DNA of 64,000 nt from an uncultured Gardnerella sp. (GCA_947289115.1 CAMYPG010000003.1:32027-96026), one strand, 5' to 3'. Numbered from the stretch's first letter, positions 1-9,265 are shown. Notes: a model not told the origin generated them from the letters alone. A program made the numbers and translations.

Positions 1-1787
1 ATGAGTCTATTGATACAGATGTTAATGTTTTCTCACTGCTAGAAGAGCGAGCAGAGCGCAATCCTAATGGTTCTTTGGTTGAATACGTTGGAGCTGACGG
101 CGTTTGGAAGTCATATACTGCTCAAGAATTTAGAGATACAGTAATAGCTGTCGCTAAAGGCTTTATTGCTAGAGGGGTAATGCCTGGTGACGCTGTGTCA
201 ATTATTGCTCACACTTCATGGCAATGGACAATTCTTGATATGGCTATTATGTCTATAGGCGCATTGACAGTGCCAATTTATGAAACAAGCTCTTCGTTGC
301 AAATACAACATATTGTTCAAGATTCTCAAGTATGTTCAATATTTGTGGAGTCTCCTGAAATGTTGCCGAAAGTAGAGGCTGTTCAAGAAGAATGTCCTAC
401 TCTTCACGACGTATATGTGATGAATCGTGGTGCTATCGACGCGTGCATTGAATACGGTAAAGCAGTAACTGATGCTGAATTTTATGAGCGAGTGCACGCT
501 GTTAATGGAAGTGACATAGCAACAATTGTGTACACTTCAGGTTCAACTGGTGAGCCAAAAGGAATTGAACTTACTCATAGCAATTTTGTCTTTATTGCTA
601 AATCAGGTGTTATTTCTATGCCAGACATTGCGTTAAAAGGCAGCCCGCGTCTTTTGCTGTTCTTGCCTCTTGCGCACGTTTTTGCTAGGTTTATGCAATT
701 GTTCTGCTTTGCTGGAAATATAACTCTTGGTTTGACGAGTAATTTGAAAACTGTATTGTCTGATTTTCAAACTTTTAAACCAACATTTATTCTTGGGGTT
801 CCACGCATTTTTGAGAAGATTTACAATGCTGCTTCTCAAAAAGCAGGCAGAGGAGTAAAAGGTTTTATTTTTGCTTATGCATCTAAGGTTGCTCGCGAAT
901 GGTCTCGCGCTCAACAGTCTAGTTCAATGGTTCCTCCAATGCTCGCTCTTAGCCATTCAATATGTAAAAAATTAGTGTATGCTCCACTACTACACGTATT
1001 TGGAGGCTCTGTTTCATACGCTATTTCGGGCGGTGCTCCTTTAGATTTGTCGATTGCACACTTCTTTAATGGCATTGGTTTGCCTCTTCTAGAAGGCTAT
1101 GGAATGACAGAAACTTGTGCTCCTTCTATGGTGAATCCTACGACAGGTTATCGCATTGGTACCGTTGGTTTGCCTGTAAAGGGTGTATCTGTTGCTATTG
1201 CTGATGATGGTGAATTGTGTATTAAAAGTCCTGCAGTGTGCAGAGGCTACCATAATAATCCTGAGCTTACCAAACAGCAGATTGTAAATGGCTGGTTGCA
1301 TACTGGAGATTTTGGATCTTTAGACGATGACGGTTTTGTGCGTATTACAGGCAGAAAGAAAGATCTTATTATTACTGCTGGCGGTAAGAACTTATCTCCA
1401 AATGCGTTAGAAGCTTCATTAATGTCTTCACCTATTATTTCTCAAGCTGTTGTTATCGGAGACAGGAAGCCGTTTGTTTCAGCAATTATTGCGCTCGATT
1501 TATCAGAAGTAAATACTTGGCTTTCTTCGCGTGGTGCATGCCCCGTACGGTCTTTAAAAGAAGCTTCACATAACGGTATTGTGCGAGCAGAAGTTGAACG
1601 TGCTGTTAGCAAAGCAAATGAGCTAGTTTCTAGAGCTGAGTCTATTCGCAAGTTCGAAATAGTTCCAGATGAGTTTACTCAAGCAAACGGTTTGATTACG
1701 CCAAGTTTAAAGGCGCGTCGTCAAGTTGTTGTAGAGCGTTATAACGACCTTATCGAACACGTTATTTATGCTCCACGCAAACGTTAG
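1..1787 (+). CDS. fadD: long-chain acyl-CoA synthetase (AMP-forming), 5' end outside the window
   Basis: AMP-dependent ligase that activates fatty acids to acyl-CoA through an acyl-adenylate. The reading frame is already open at base 3 and runs to TAG at 1785-1787, so the true start lies upstream; the TTG at 75 is internal. Numbering from the first visible codon, the P-loop-like motif TIVYTSGSTGEPKG is near residue 175, ISGGAPLD near 345, YGMTE near 365, and the hinge/catalytic region GWLHTGD...GRKKDLIITAGGKN follows at 430-465. This order is typical of the LC-FACS family. It is convergent with the next gene. The acyl substrate cannot be read from the sequence. Confidence 0.93.
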   Translation, partial: ESIDTDVNVFSLLEERAERNPNGSLVEYVGADGVWKSYTAQEFRDTVIAVAKGFIARGVMPGDAVSIIAHTSWQWTILDMAIMSIGALTVPIYETSSSLQIQHIVQDSQVCSIFVESPEMLPKVEAVQEECPTLHDVYVMNRGAIDACIEYGKAVTDAEFYERVHAVNGSDIATIVYTSGSTGEPKGIELTHSNFVFIAKSGVISMPDIALKGSPRLLLFLPLAHVFARFMQLFCFAGNITLGLTSNLKTVLSDFQTFKPTFILGVPRIFEKIYNAASQKAGRGVKGFIFAYASKVAREWSRAQQSSSMVPPMLALSHSICKKLVYAPLLHVFGGSVSYAISGGAPLDLSIAHFFNGIGLPLLEGYGMTETCAPSMVNPTTGYRIGTVGLPVKGVSVAIADDGELCIKSPAVCRGYHNNPELTKQQIVNGWLHTGDFGSLDDDGFVRITGRKKDLIITAGGKNLSPNALEASLMSSPIISQAVVIGDRKPFVSAIIALDLSEVNTWLSSRGACPVRSLKEASHNGIVRAEVERAVSKANELVSRAESIRKFEIVPDEFTQANGLITPSLKARRQVVVERYNDLIEHVIYAPRKR

Positions 1788-1900
1788 CTGTGTGTAAATT
1801 CGTGGGGAATATAGCTTGAAGTTAGCTTGAAGCTGCAGATTGCGTTCCACAACTTATATTTCACAACTTGCGTTCCATAACTTGCGTTCAAAAATTGTAT

Positions 1901-3610
1901 TTACAAGCCTGCGTCTGCTAATGATACGTAACCTGGGTCAATTAAACGTGACTTTAGATTTGTTGCGCTTACTGCCACTAATTGCTCGTTAACAGTAGGT
2001 ACAGTTTCCCCGTGTTCAATTTTTATTTGCACTGTAGCGATTTTTTTGTCAAGTTTACCGTTTCTGTTCAAAGAATAACAAGTAGCAGTAAGATCTTGAA
2101 CAATCTGCTTATGATTTTCTATAGTTGTCATCCATTGCTTTCCGCTCACAATGTTTGGCATAATATTTTTGTACGCGCCATAACCAGTTATTACTGGCCA
2201 TTTCTTTGCTTCTGATTCTTCTTCCTCATCTTTTTTCTGCTGTTGTTGTAATTCTTTTTCGGATTTCTTTGCAGAATCTTTTGGAGCAGGAACTGGTCTT
2301 TTATTAAGATCTCGTTTCCCTATGAAGTTTCCGATAACGTCCGGCAAATTGAAAGATGGGTTTATATCTGCTGCGCTTCCTTCATAACCGAGATTGTTTA
2401 GTACTTGTACGGCTTGTAAAGCAATTTGATCATCGAGCGCAATAATTCCATCAACGCGATGCTTTGAGTGTGAAAAAAGACTTGTACTTTTCGTAATTCG
2501 TTTTGTTAACTCATTTTTCACAGAGTCAGCTACATCTGCGTCGAAAGCAACATTGGTCCAGTCTTTTTCGCTACTATTCACATTCAATCTTCCAGAAGTG
2601 CTTATTAATGTCCCAGAAGCAAAATATGGTCTCAAAACTTTCCAAATGCCAGCGAATGCTTCTTCAGCAAAATCATCATGGAATGCTGTTTCGCTATTTG
2701 CATGCGTATTGTTGTTAGAATCATCATCTTCGCTTGCTTCGTCGCTGTTATTTTGTTGATTATTATTGTTTGCATTAATATTTTTTTGATTGTGACATGG
2801 CAAAAGAACTTCAATATAGCGTGGATTTTCTTTAGTTGCACGATCTAGAGCGATTTTTTGTATCAGAGTTGTTGCTTGAATTTCGCCAATGGTTCTTGCG
2901 TCAGATAAATGGAACATCACATCAGGTTTGAAACCGCTAACACGTCGTGAGAGCATAACAACGTGGATTCCCGCCTTTTTTGCTAGGCGAAGTGAGGATG
3001 CCAATCGTTTTTCTGCATTAAGCTCATCTTTAGATGATTGAGAGTTATCGTCGTTTTGTAAATTTAAGTCCTGAGTATTTGATTTTTGTGTATTTTCAGA
3101 ATTAGACGCAGGCAGCGTTGCATAATCTCCATAGTTATTATTGCCGTTTTTGCTAGTCCATGGAGCTATAACAATTGTCGTTTTACTTAATTGTTTTTTG
3201 ATTTTTGAATTTTCAGAAACAGAATTGTGCTTTCCTGAATTATTCTGTTTTGCATTGTTCAATGAGCTTAGCAAATTTACTACATAATCTTGCACATCGC
3301 GGCTTTGTTCTGAAAGGCTAGAAGAAGTTTTAGTAGTAATAGAATTATCGTCAAATCCCTTATCTTTTAACGATTTTATTAATTCTGGAACCAATATGTC
3401 CCACGTGCTTAGAGGCTTATTGCGTGTTATTGCTAATCCGTCTGATGGAGTAAAAACAATAACGTTACCGTGATTCGCTTGTTCTTTATTTTCAGATTTT
3501 AAAGAAGTTTTTGTTGAACTTGCGCACGAGCTAACAACAAAAAGCATCGTAACTAATGCTGCCAGCATAACTAAAGAACGATGCATAGTTCTGTTGCACA
3601 AACGAATCAT
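1901..3610 (-). CDS. lipoprotein with a periplasmic-sugar-binding-like (type 1) fold, orphan
   Basis: A 569-residue secreted lipoprotein. The N-terminus has a charged start, a hydrophobic stretch and the lipobox VSSC near residues 26-29, so it should be lipidated and exported. The body resembles ribose/xylose-type binding proteins: GNVIVFTPSDG near 48, VVMLSRRVSGFKPDVMFHLS...GEIQATTLIQK in the middle, and VDGIIALDDQIALQAVQVL near 385. Asn/Ser/Lys-rich insertions near 160-195 and 275-305 make it longer than usual family members. The start is supported by GAGAGG about 9 bases upstream. No permease or ATPase gene is nearby, so the ligand and partner transporter are unknown; a sensory role is possible. 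Confidence 0.75.
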   Translation of the reverse strand: MIRLCNRTMHRSLVMLAALVTMLFVVSSCASSTKTSLKSENKEQANHGNVIVFTPSDGLAITRNKPLSTWDILVPELIKSLKDKGFDDNSITTKTSSSLSEQSRDVQDYVVNLLSSLNNAKQNNSGKHNSVSENSKIKKQLSKTTIVIAPWTSKNGNNNYGDYATLPASNSENTQKSNTQDLNLQNDDNSQSSKDELNAEKRLASSLRLAKKAGIHVVMLSRRVSGFKPDVMFHLSDARTIGEIQATTLIQKIALDRATKENPRYIEVLLPCHNQKNINANNNNQQNNSDEASEDDDSNNNTHANSETAFHDDFAEEAFAGIWKVLRPYFASGTLISTSGRLNVNSSEKDWTNVAFDADVADSVKNELTKRITKSTSLFSHSKHRVDGIIALDDQIALQAVQVLNNLGYEGSAADINPSFNLPDVIGNFIGKRDLNKRPVPAPKDSAKKSEKELQQQQKKDEEEESEAKKWPVITGYGAYKNIMPNIVSGKQWMTTIENHKQIVQDLTATCYSLNRNGKLDKKIATVQIKIEHGETVPTVNEQLVAVSATNLKSRLIDPGYVSLADAGL

Positions 3611-3733
3611 AGTAGTGACCTCTCGTTTCGTGGTCTATCTGTTGCTGTCTATATGTGATCTACTTGTAACTATCTTCTAACATTGTATATAGCCATGTGC
3701 TAAATACTTACATTGCTATTTTAGTGAGCAAAA

Positions 3734-4549
3734 TTATCTTATAGAACTTTTTATAAGACTTTCGCACATATTACGGTATTCGCTCACGTAGCCTCCGCCA
3801 AAGAACACGCAATGTCCTGCAATAGGGTAGAGCTGCCAAATAATCATGCGCTGCTCAAAACCTGCTTTAAGTGGATGAACAGACTGATAGCCGTCTAAAA
3901 TCTGCCTAAAATAGCTGATTCCAAACAGATGAAGCATAGCTAAATCTTCTTCGCGGTGCCCACCATGTGCTGCAGGGTCGATAAGAACAGCTTCAGTGTG
4001 TTCGCCGTCTGAACTTTTAGTCCATAACACGTTTCCGCTCCACAAGTCTCCGTGAACTCGAGCAGGCTTATCTTCTGCAGCTTTTCCTAATAAATCAGGC
4101 AGCGCATCAATAACTTCGTTTGTAAGATCTAAATCGCTTTGAGTAAGCTCTCCGCGAGCAATACCAAGCTCAACCATAGGACGCAATCGTCCGTCCGCAA
4201 GGTAGTCAATAACGTTACTCCAAGTGCCAGTTGGCATTTCAACTGGATCACTTAAAGGTCCAAAATAGCATGTGCCATCGTAATCTGCTGGTGCTTCACC
4301 AAAATATTTTGCACCGTAATCGTGCATATGAGCGAGCGCTGCACCAAACTCAAATGCAGCAAGTGGTGTTGCTGAGTGAGTGTCAATGCGCTCAATATTA
4401 AGGTAACCGTTTCCCCAATCAAATACTTCAGCCACTCTAGGGCCGCCGTATTTGTGAGCTTCAGAAAGCCATTTTAAGCCTTTACCTTCGCATTCAAAGA
4501 AACGCTCAGGAGCGTATAATCTACTTTTCTTATATACAGCGTTGTTCAT
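3734..4549 (-). CDS. fructosamine-kinase-family / aminoglycoside-phosphotransferase-fold protein
   Basis: A kinase-like protein of 271 residues. The family phosphorylates ketosamines (deglycation), although many bacterial members are untested. Visible motifs are the catalytic loop VHGDLWSGNVLW near 165 and the metal-binding IDPAAHGGHREEDLAML near 190, plus the family-typical N-terminus (KKSRLYAPERFFECEGKGLKWL). The frame stays open to an ATG at 4585. I chose ATG 4549 because it has AGAAGG five bases upstream while the outer ATG has no Shine-Dalgarno sequence, and the family N-terminus begins about here. It is cytoplasmic. It stands between a lipoprotein gene and two membrane-protein genes, all on the minus strand. 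Confidence 0.8.
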   Translation of the reverse strand: MNNAVYKKSRLYAPERFFECEGKGLKWLSEAHKYGGPRVAEVFDWGNGYLNIERIDTHSATPLAAFEFGAALAHMHDYGAKYFGEAPADYDGTCYFGPLSDPVEMPTGTWSNVIDYLADGRLRPMVELGIARGELTQSDLDLTNEVIDALPDLLGKAAEDKPARVHGDLWSGNVLWTKSSDGEHTEAVLIDPAAHGGHREEDLAMLHLFGISYFRQILDGYQSVHPLKAGFEQRMIIWQLYPIAGHCVFFGGGYVSEYRNMCESLIKSSIR

Positions 4550-4631
4550 AGAAGCCTTCTTAGCGTAGTAGCGCATACGAAACATGTGCTACATACTTAA
4601 TAAAATATTTATTAATTTATTCCCAAACTCA

Positions 4632-5075
4632 CTATTTTACTGAAGTATTAGCACAATGAGCGATGCTGCGTTTAATTTGCAATAAGATTAGTACAATACT
4701 TACGCCAAGTAGGATGTGTCCGATTCCTGCTAAACCAGTTATGGCAAAATCTATAGATGGACTGAGATGTAGACGTAGTACTTGTGCAATTCCACGAGTA
4801 ACCATCATTAGTGCTGTGAGGTTGAGTCCAATATGATAAGTTACTAAGATTCGTGTAGTTTTTTCGTTACTAAAACTGAAGTTTTTCTCAACTAGTATAA
4901 GTAACAGAAAAACAACCATGCCAAGCATAAAGTAGTGTGTGTGAACTACAGCAAGCATACTTTTTGCATGGAAAGCATTAAATTTTGTAAATTCGCGATA
5001 AAAGACACCGCCAATCATGGCGAGGACAGCATACAACAAAGACGTATTAATATAACGTTTCATAACATGATTCAT
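4632..5075 (-). CDS. small integral membrane protein, DUF2871-like
   Basis: A 147-residue protein with four hydrophobic segments, starting near residues 8, 42, 77 and 110. The motif IGGVFYREFTKFNAFHAK followed by VVHTHYFMLG is what I recall of the DUF2871 family, whose function is unknown. The frame is open upstream to 5186, but ATG 5075 has AAGGAAG five bases upstream and the extra 37 residues are polar and unlike the family, so 5075 is preferred. Conserved histidines in the VHTHYF segment could bind a cofactor; that is speculation. It probably forms an operon with the membrane protein just upstream, with a 74-base gap. Confidence 0.7.
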   Translation of the reverse strand: MNHVMKRYINTSLLYAVLAMIGGVFYREFTKFNAFHAKSMLAVVHTHYFMLGMVVFLLLILVEKNFSFSNEKTTRILVTYHIGLNLTALMMVTRGIAQVLRLHLSPSIDFAITGLAGIGHILLGVSIVLILLQIKRSIAHCANTSVK

Positions 5076-5149
5076 AGTAACTTCCTTACGTAGAGTGATA
5101 GTCAAATATTCCTTAGTAATGTTGCTGGTGTTACAAGTGTTTGTAAGCA

Positions 5150-5590
5150 CTATTGCATAGTATGAGTGTTTTTGTAATGCGGACATACAGTTTTAACAAA
5201 TTGATATCCAAAAAGCAATCCTGCTAAAAATAGTGCAGTTCCTAAGCCTGTGTAGAACACTGCAATAAACTGTTCTGGAGCTGCGTTAGTTGCGCGCAAA
5301 GCAATTCCGCCTGTCATCATAAAAGCCATAATTATGAAGGATTTTACGTCAAAGAATTTAAGGAAAAACTGCTTTTCTTCAGCATAGCCGTTAATTCTTT
5401 GAGTATGCTTTTTTACAAGTTTGCCAAAAATTAGGAATTGGAATATGCCAAAAACAAGAATAGACAAAGCATAATTAAGTGGTTGCAAATAATTTTGGTA
5501 TGCTAACAACCCAATATTGAGAATATTAAAGCCTGCTGCTGCCCAAACTAAACAAGCAATAAGTAGTAGTGTATTCTTCGGTACTTTCAA
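5150..5590 (-). CDS. small integral membrane protein, function unknown
   Basis: A 146-residue, very hydrophobic protein with about four membrane segments (near 8-28, 38-56, 82-103 and 108-130). I do not recognise a named family with confidence. The start is TTG at 5590, chosen because AGAGG lies seven bases upstream and the N-terminus (MKVPKNTLLLIACLVW) reads directly into the first membrane segment. It is the first gene of a two-gene minus-strand unit with the DUF2871-like protein. A perfect tandem pair of 15-base repeats lies 39-68 bases upstream of the start and may be an operator. Confidence 0.65.
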   Translation of the reverse strand: MKVPKNTLLLIACLVWAAAGFNILNIGLLAYQNYLQPLNYALSILVFGIFQFLIFGKLVKKHTQRINGYAEEKQFFLKFFDVKSFIIMAFMMTGGIALRATNAAPEQFIAVFYTGLGTALFLAGLLFGYQFVKTVCPHYKNTHTMQ

Positions 5591-5628
5591 TTCTTAACCT
5601 CTTGTATTAAAAAGTTATTTAATAATAA

Positions 5629-5658
5629 TTTGTTTACTATTGTTTTGTTTACTATTGT
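5629..5658 (-). promoter_or_regulatory. two perfect tandem 15-base repeats upstream of the membrane-protein pair
   Basis: On the minus strand the unit ACAATAGTAAACAAA occurs twice head to tail with no spacer. It sits in the AT-rich spacer between the divergent TTG start at 5590 and leuS. Direct repeats of 15 bases (about 1.4 helical turns) are a plausible binding site for a regulator of the membrane-protein operon. No experimental basis; it could also be a slippage duplication, which this genome shows at several gene boundaries. Confidence 0.35.
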
Positions 5659-5761
5659 AATAATGGATTTTATGAAAAAGCTTGTTTGCATAAATTTATT
5701 GCATTAAACAGTAAAACTTTCGTAAAAAGCATATTTTTCTTAACAAAACTTGTAAAAAGTG

Positions 5762-5791
5762 TTGCGTAATGACGATATTAGACGCTATAGT
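5762..5791 (+). promoter_or_regulatory. leuS promoter, likely giving a leaderless mRNA
   Basis: TTGCGT at 5762-5767 and TATAGT at 5786-5791 are separated by 18 bases, a good sigma-70-type pair. The ATG of leuS at 5800 is only nine bases after the -10 box, so transcription would start at or next to the start codon. No convincing Shine-Dalgarno sequence fits in that space (AGGG touches the ATG). Leaderless mRNAs are common in actinobacteria. Confidence 0.55.
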
Positions 5792-5799
5792 CCTAGGGT

Positions 5800-8784
5800 A
5801 TGAACGACAACGATCAACAGTATGCAACAGCTGACAACAAAGCTACTATTGCTGAGCCAGCTTTTCGTTACAACGCGCAGCTCGCACAAGATATTGAGCA
5901 GCGCTGGCAAAAAACCTGGGACGAGCAGGGCACATTTTGGGCCGCTAATGTTAAGGGCAATTTGAAGGATGGCGAAGGCAGGAATGCTGACGGTCGTCCT
6001 TCTTTCTTTGCAATGGATATGTTCCCGTATCCTTCCGGCAAAGGCTTACACGTTGGACATCCTCTTGGATATTTGGCAACGGATGTTGTAAGCCGCTACC
6101 ATCGCATGAAGGGTGAGAATGTTCTTCATGCAATGGGTTATGACGCTTTTGGTTTGCCGGCTGAACAGTACGCTGTGCAAACTGGTCAGCATCCGCGCAT
6201 CACCACTGAGGCGAATATTGCTAATATGCGCAGGCAGCTGCACCGCATGGGCTTGAGCTTTGATGATCGTAGGTCTTTTGCAACTATTGATACGAATTAT
6301 GTGCGTTGGACGCAGTGGATTTTCTCCAAGCTTTATGACGCTTGGTACAACCCTGATTTTGTGCGCAAAGACGGCGGAAAAGGTTCTGCTCGACCAATTG
6401 CTGAGCTTGTTGATGAGTTTAAGAGCGGAAAGCGCGAAATTCCTGGTTTTGCAGGCAAAAAGTGGGAAGAGCTTAATAAAGTAGAGCAAGCGGATGTATT
6501 AAACAATTTCCGTATTGCTTATATTTCTAAATCTCCTGTAAATTGGTGCCCAGGCTTGGGAACTGTGCTCGCAAACGAAGAAGTTACTGCAGAAGGTAAG
6601 TCTGAACGCGGAAACTTCCCAGTATTCCAGCGCAACCTTCGCCAGTGGTCCATGCGAATTACCGATTATGGACACCGCTTGGTGGAAGATTTGAACACTA
6701 TTGATTGGCCAGAAAAAGTTAAGCTTATGCAGCGAAACTGGATTGGCGAATCTCACGGTGCATCTGTGCACTTTGAAGTGCCATGTGCGGATGACGAAAC
6801 GCGCGATTTGGAAGTGTACACTACTCGTCCAGACACGCTTTTTGGCACAACTTTTGCTGTTGTTTCTGTGGATCACCCAATTCTTGAGCATGTTCCAGAA
6901 GCTTGGGGTGCGGACGTTCCAGAAGGCTGGAAGGGCGGTTACGCAAGTCTTAAAGAAGGCTTGGCAGAGTATCAAGCTCAAGCTCGCGCGAAGACTGCTA
7001 AAGATCGCACGGAAGACGCAGGAGCAAAAACAGGCTTGTTTACGGGTCTTTATGCAATTAATCCTGTAACTGGAGCAAAGCTTCCACTGTTTGCTGCTGA
7101 CTACGTGCTTATGGGCTACGGCACAGGTGCAATTATGGCAGTTCCTGGCGGCGACCAGCGCGATTATGATTTCGCAAAAGCATTCGGTTTGCCAGTAATT
7201 TACACTGTTGAGCCTTTGCCTGATTCCGAAGAAAAGTTGGAGGATTACGAGGGTAAAGCTCCGTTTGTTTCTCACGACGGAATTGTTATTAATTCAGCAG
7301 TAGAACATACTCATAAGCTTGGCGATGCTTTGTCTATTAACGGTTTGCGTGTAGATGAAGCTATTAAAAAGGTGACGACTTGGCTTGAAGCTGCAGGCGT
7401 AGGAAAAGGTAGAGTTTCTTACCGACTTCGCGACTGGCTGTTCTCTCGTCAGCGCTACTGGGGTGAACCATTCCCAATCGTTTACGATGAGGACGGTGTT
7501 GCTCACTTAGTGCCAGATAGCGAGCTTCCAATTGCATTGCCGGACGTTCCTGATTATCAGCCAAAAACTTACGCTCCAGACGACGCAAATTCTGAGCCTG
7601 AAGCACCTTTGAGCCGAAACGAGGATTGGGTAAAAGTTCAGCTCGACCTTGGTGACGGCGTAAAAACCTACTATCGCGACACCAACACTATGCCAAACTG
7701 GGCTGGTTCTTGCTGGTATTACATGCGCTACTTGGATCCAAACGACGCTGAGCATATGGTTGACAGCGATGAATATGACTACTGGATGGGCACAAACCGT
7801 CCAGGCAAAGAGCATGTTTCTGGCGGCGTTGACCTTTATGTTGGTGGTGTAGAGCACGCAGTTTTGCACTTGCTTTACTCCAGATTCTGGCATAAGGCGC
7901 TTTACGACTTGGGTTACGTGGATTCTGCTGAGCCATTCCACCGCTTGTTTAACCAGGGCATGATTCAGGCTTACGCTTATACGGATGAGCGCGGACAGTA
8001 CGTTCCTGCTGACGAGGTTGAAGAAGGTGCTTCAAACGGCACTGGCGAGCCAACCTTTACGTGGCATGGCGAAACTGTGAACCGCGAGTTCGGCAAAATG
8101 GGCAAGAGCTTAAAGAATATTGTGACCCCAGACTACATGTACGAAAACTACGGTGCAGATACGTTCCGCTTGTACGAAATGAGCATGGGTCCGCTTTCTG
8201 AGTCTCGTCCGTGGAACACGCGTAACGTTGTTGGTGGCATGCGATTCTTGCAGCGCTTGTGGCGTAACGTTGTGAACGAAGAAACCGGAGCTTGCGTGGT
8301 AACTGACGACGCTTTGGATGAGAAGACGTTGAAGATTCTTAACAACACAATTGCAGAAGTGACTGTGGAAATGGAAGCAATGCGTCCAAATACTGCAATT
8401 GCTAAGCTGATTGTGCTTAACAACCACTTGACTTCGCTTCCTCACGTGCCGAGAGCAGCTGTTGAGCCGCTGGTTCTTATGTTGGCTCCAATTGCGCCGC
8501 ATATTTGCGAAGAAATGTGGAGCAAGCTTGGGCATGATAAGTCTATTGCTCACGCAGATTGGCCTGTTGCAGATGCTCGTTACGTTGGTGAGGATACTGT
8601 TACTGCCGTTGTGCAAATAAAGGGCAAGGTTCGTGCAAAGCTTGAAGTTGATCCAAATATTGACGCTTCTGAGCTTGAAAAGCTTGCGCTAGAAGCTGTA
8701 GCTGATCGCTTGGGCGGTAAGGCTCCGCGCAAGGTGATTGTGAAGGCTCCGAAGATTGTGTCTATTGTGCCAGACGAGAGGTAA
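5800..8784 (+). CDS. leuS: leucyl-tRNA synthetase
   Basis: Class I aminoacyl-tRNA synthetase charging tRNA-Leu in the cytoplasm; 994 residues, full length for actinobacterial LeuRS. The HIGH motif is HVGHPLGY near residue 84. The editing (CP1) domain with TTRPDTLFGTTF near 340 and GTGAIMAVPGGDQRDYDF near 445 follows. The KMSKS motif is present as KMGKS near 766. The anticodon-binding and C-terminal domains are complete. The start is taken at ATG 5800, close behind a strong promoter. It is monocistronic, with its own terminator just after the stop. Confidence 0.97.
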   Translation: MNDNDQQYATADNKATIAEPAFRYNAQLAQDIEQRWQKTWDEQGTFWAANVKGNLKDGEGRNADGRPSFFAMDMFPYPSGKGLHVGHPLGYLATDVVSRYHRMKGENVLHAMGYDAFGLPAEQYAVQTGQHPRITTEANIANMRRQLHRMGLSFDDRRSFATIDTNYVRWTQWIFSKLYDAWYNPDFVRKDGGKGSARPIAELVDEFKSGKREIPGFAGKKWEELNKVEQADVLNNFRIAYISKSPVNWCPGLGTVLANEEVTAEGKSERGNFPVFQRNLRQWSMRITDYGHRLVEDLNTIDWPEKVKLMQRNWIGESHGASVHFEVPCADDETRDLEVYTTRPDTLFGTTFAVVSVDHPILEHVPEAWGADVPEGWKGGYASLKEGLAEYQAQARAKTAKDRTEDAGAKTGLFTGLYAINPVTGAKLPLFAADYVLMGYGTGAIMAVPGGDQRDYDFAKAFGLPVIYTVEPLPDSEEKLEDYEGKAPFVSHDGIVINSAVEHTHKLGDALSINGLRVDEAIKKVTTWLEAAGVGKGRVSYRLRDWLFSRQRYWGEPFPIVYDEDGVAHLVPDSELPIALPDVPDYQPKTYAPDDANSEPEAPLSRNEDWVKVQLDLGDGVKTYYRDTNTMPNWAGSCWYYMRYLDPNDAEHMVDSDEYDYWMGTNRPGKEHVSGGVDLYVGGVEHAVLHLLYSRFWHKALYDLGYVDSAEPFHRLFNQGMIQAYAYTDERGQYVPADEVEEGASNGTGEPTFTWHGETVNREFGKMGKSLKNIVTPDYMYENYGADTFRLYEMSMGPLSESRPWNTRNVVGGMRFLQRLWRNVVNEETGACVVTDDALDEKTLKILNNTIAEVTVEMEAMRPNTAIAKLIVLNNHLTSLPHVPRAAVEPLVLMLAPIAPHICEEMWSKLGHDKSIAHADWPVADARYVGEDTVTAVVQIKGKVRAKLEVDPNIDASELEKLALEAVADRLGGKAPRKVIVKAPKIVSIVPDER

Positions 8785-8798
8785 GATTCGGCTTAATT

Positions 8799-8840
8799 AA
8801 TGCTGTATTGCGCGATTTTTCGCGCTTTACAGCATTTTTT
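8799..8840 (+). terminator. rho-independent terminator of leuS
   Basis: Arms AATGCTGTA (8799-8807) and TACAGCATT (8828-8836) plus inner GCGCG/CGCGC form a long hairpin. A run of six T at 8835-8840 follows. It lies 15 bases after the leuS stop. Confidence 0.85.
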
Positions 8841-8856
8841 GTTATTCTTGGGTTTC

Positions 8857-9071
8857 GTCTATGAGTTTTGTAACTGATTTAGTTTTTTGGTTTTGACGAG
8901 GCTGGAAAATTTGTGTTTGCGTGCGTTCCGTCCTTCGTGCGCTCTGGTTGTTAAAGACGCTTATTGTGTTCGCCTATATTTAAAGAATGTAGCTTCTCAG
9001 TCCTCTTTTAGCACTGAACACAATTTTTCCAGCCTCTCAACACGCTAACCGTCAACACAAAACTCATAGAC
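8857..9071. repeat. nested inverted-repeat element, family X copy 1
   Basis: Outer arms of 15 bases match perfectly (GTCTATGAGTTTTGT at 8857-8871 and its reverse complement at 9057-9071). Inner 20-base arms match with one mismatch (8898-8917 and 9017-9036). Between them lies a module with GTCCTTC...TGTTAAAGAC (8929-8958) and CAGTCCTCTTTTAG (8998-9011). The same module recurs at 29963-30102, between quite different arms. There is no coding capacity. It behaves like a small non-autonomous mobile element or a structured intergenic repeat. Confidence 0.6.
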
Positions 9072-9129
9072 TCGTGCAGAAAGTTACGTAAAGTGCGTGG
9101 TTTTACTAAGTGCAACTAAAGTCGCTTAA

Positions 9130-9265
9130 TTAAGCTGCGCATTGACTTGCCGGAGCGCTCAAAGCGTAGCGCGCGTAGGCATTTCAATGCGGAAACTCGC
9201 TTAAGTTGGAAGTCCAGTGGACTTCCAACGCGAGTTTCGTAGCGAGCGCGTTAACCGCGCGAGCG
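9130..9265 (-). repeat. palindromic intergenic repeat, family P copy A
   Basis: The core at 9192-9238 is an almost perfect palindrome: GAAACTCGC, four extra bases TTAA, GTTGGAAGTCC, loop AGT, GGACTTCCAAC, GCGAGTTTC. The flanks (CGCGCGCTACGCTTT-like and CGCGCGGTTAACGCGC-like) also recur around copies B and C near 29.5-29.9 kb, in inverse orientation. A partial piece of family X (9265-9293) follows at once. The repeat makes the comEA frame look open about 170 bases too far upstream. Confidence 0.7.
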
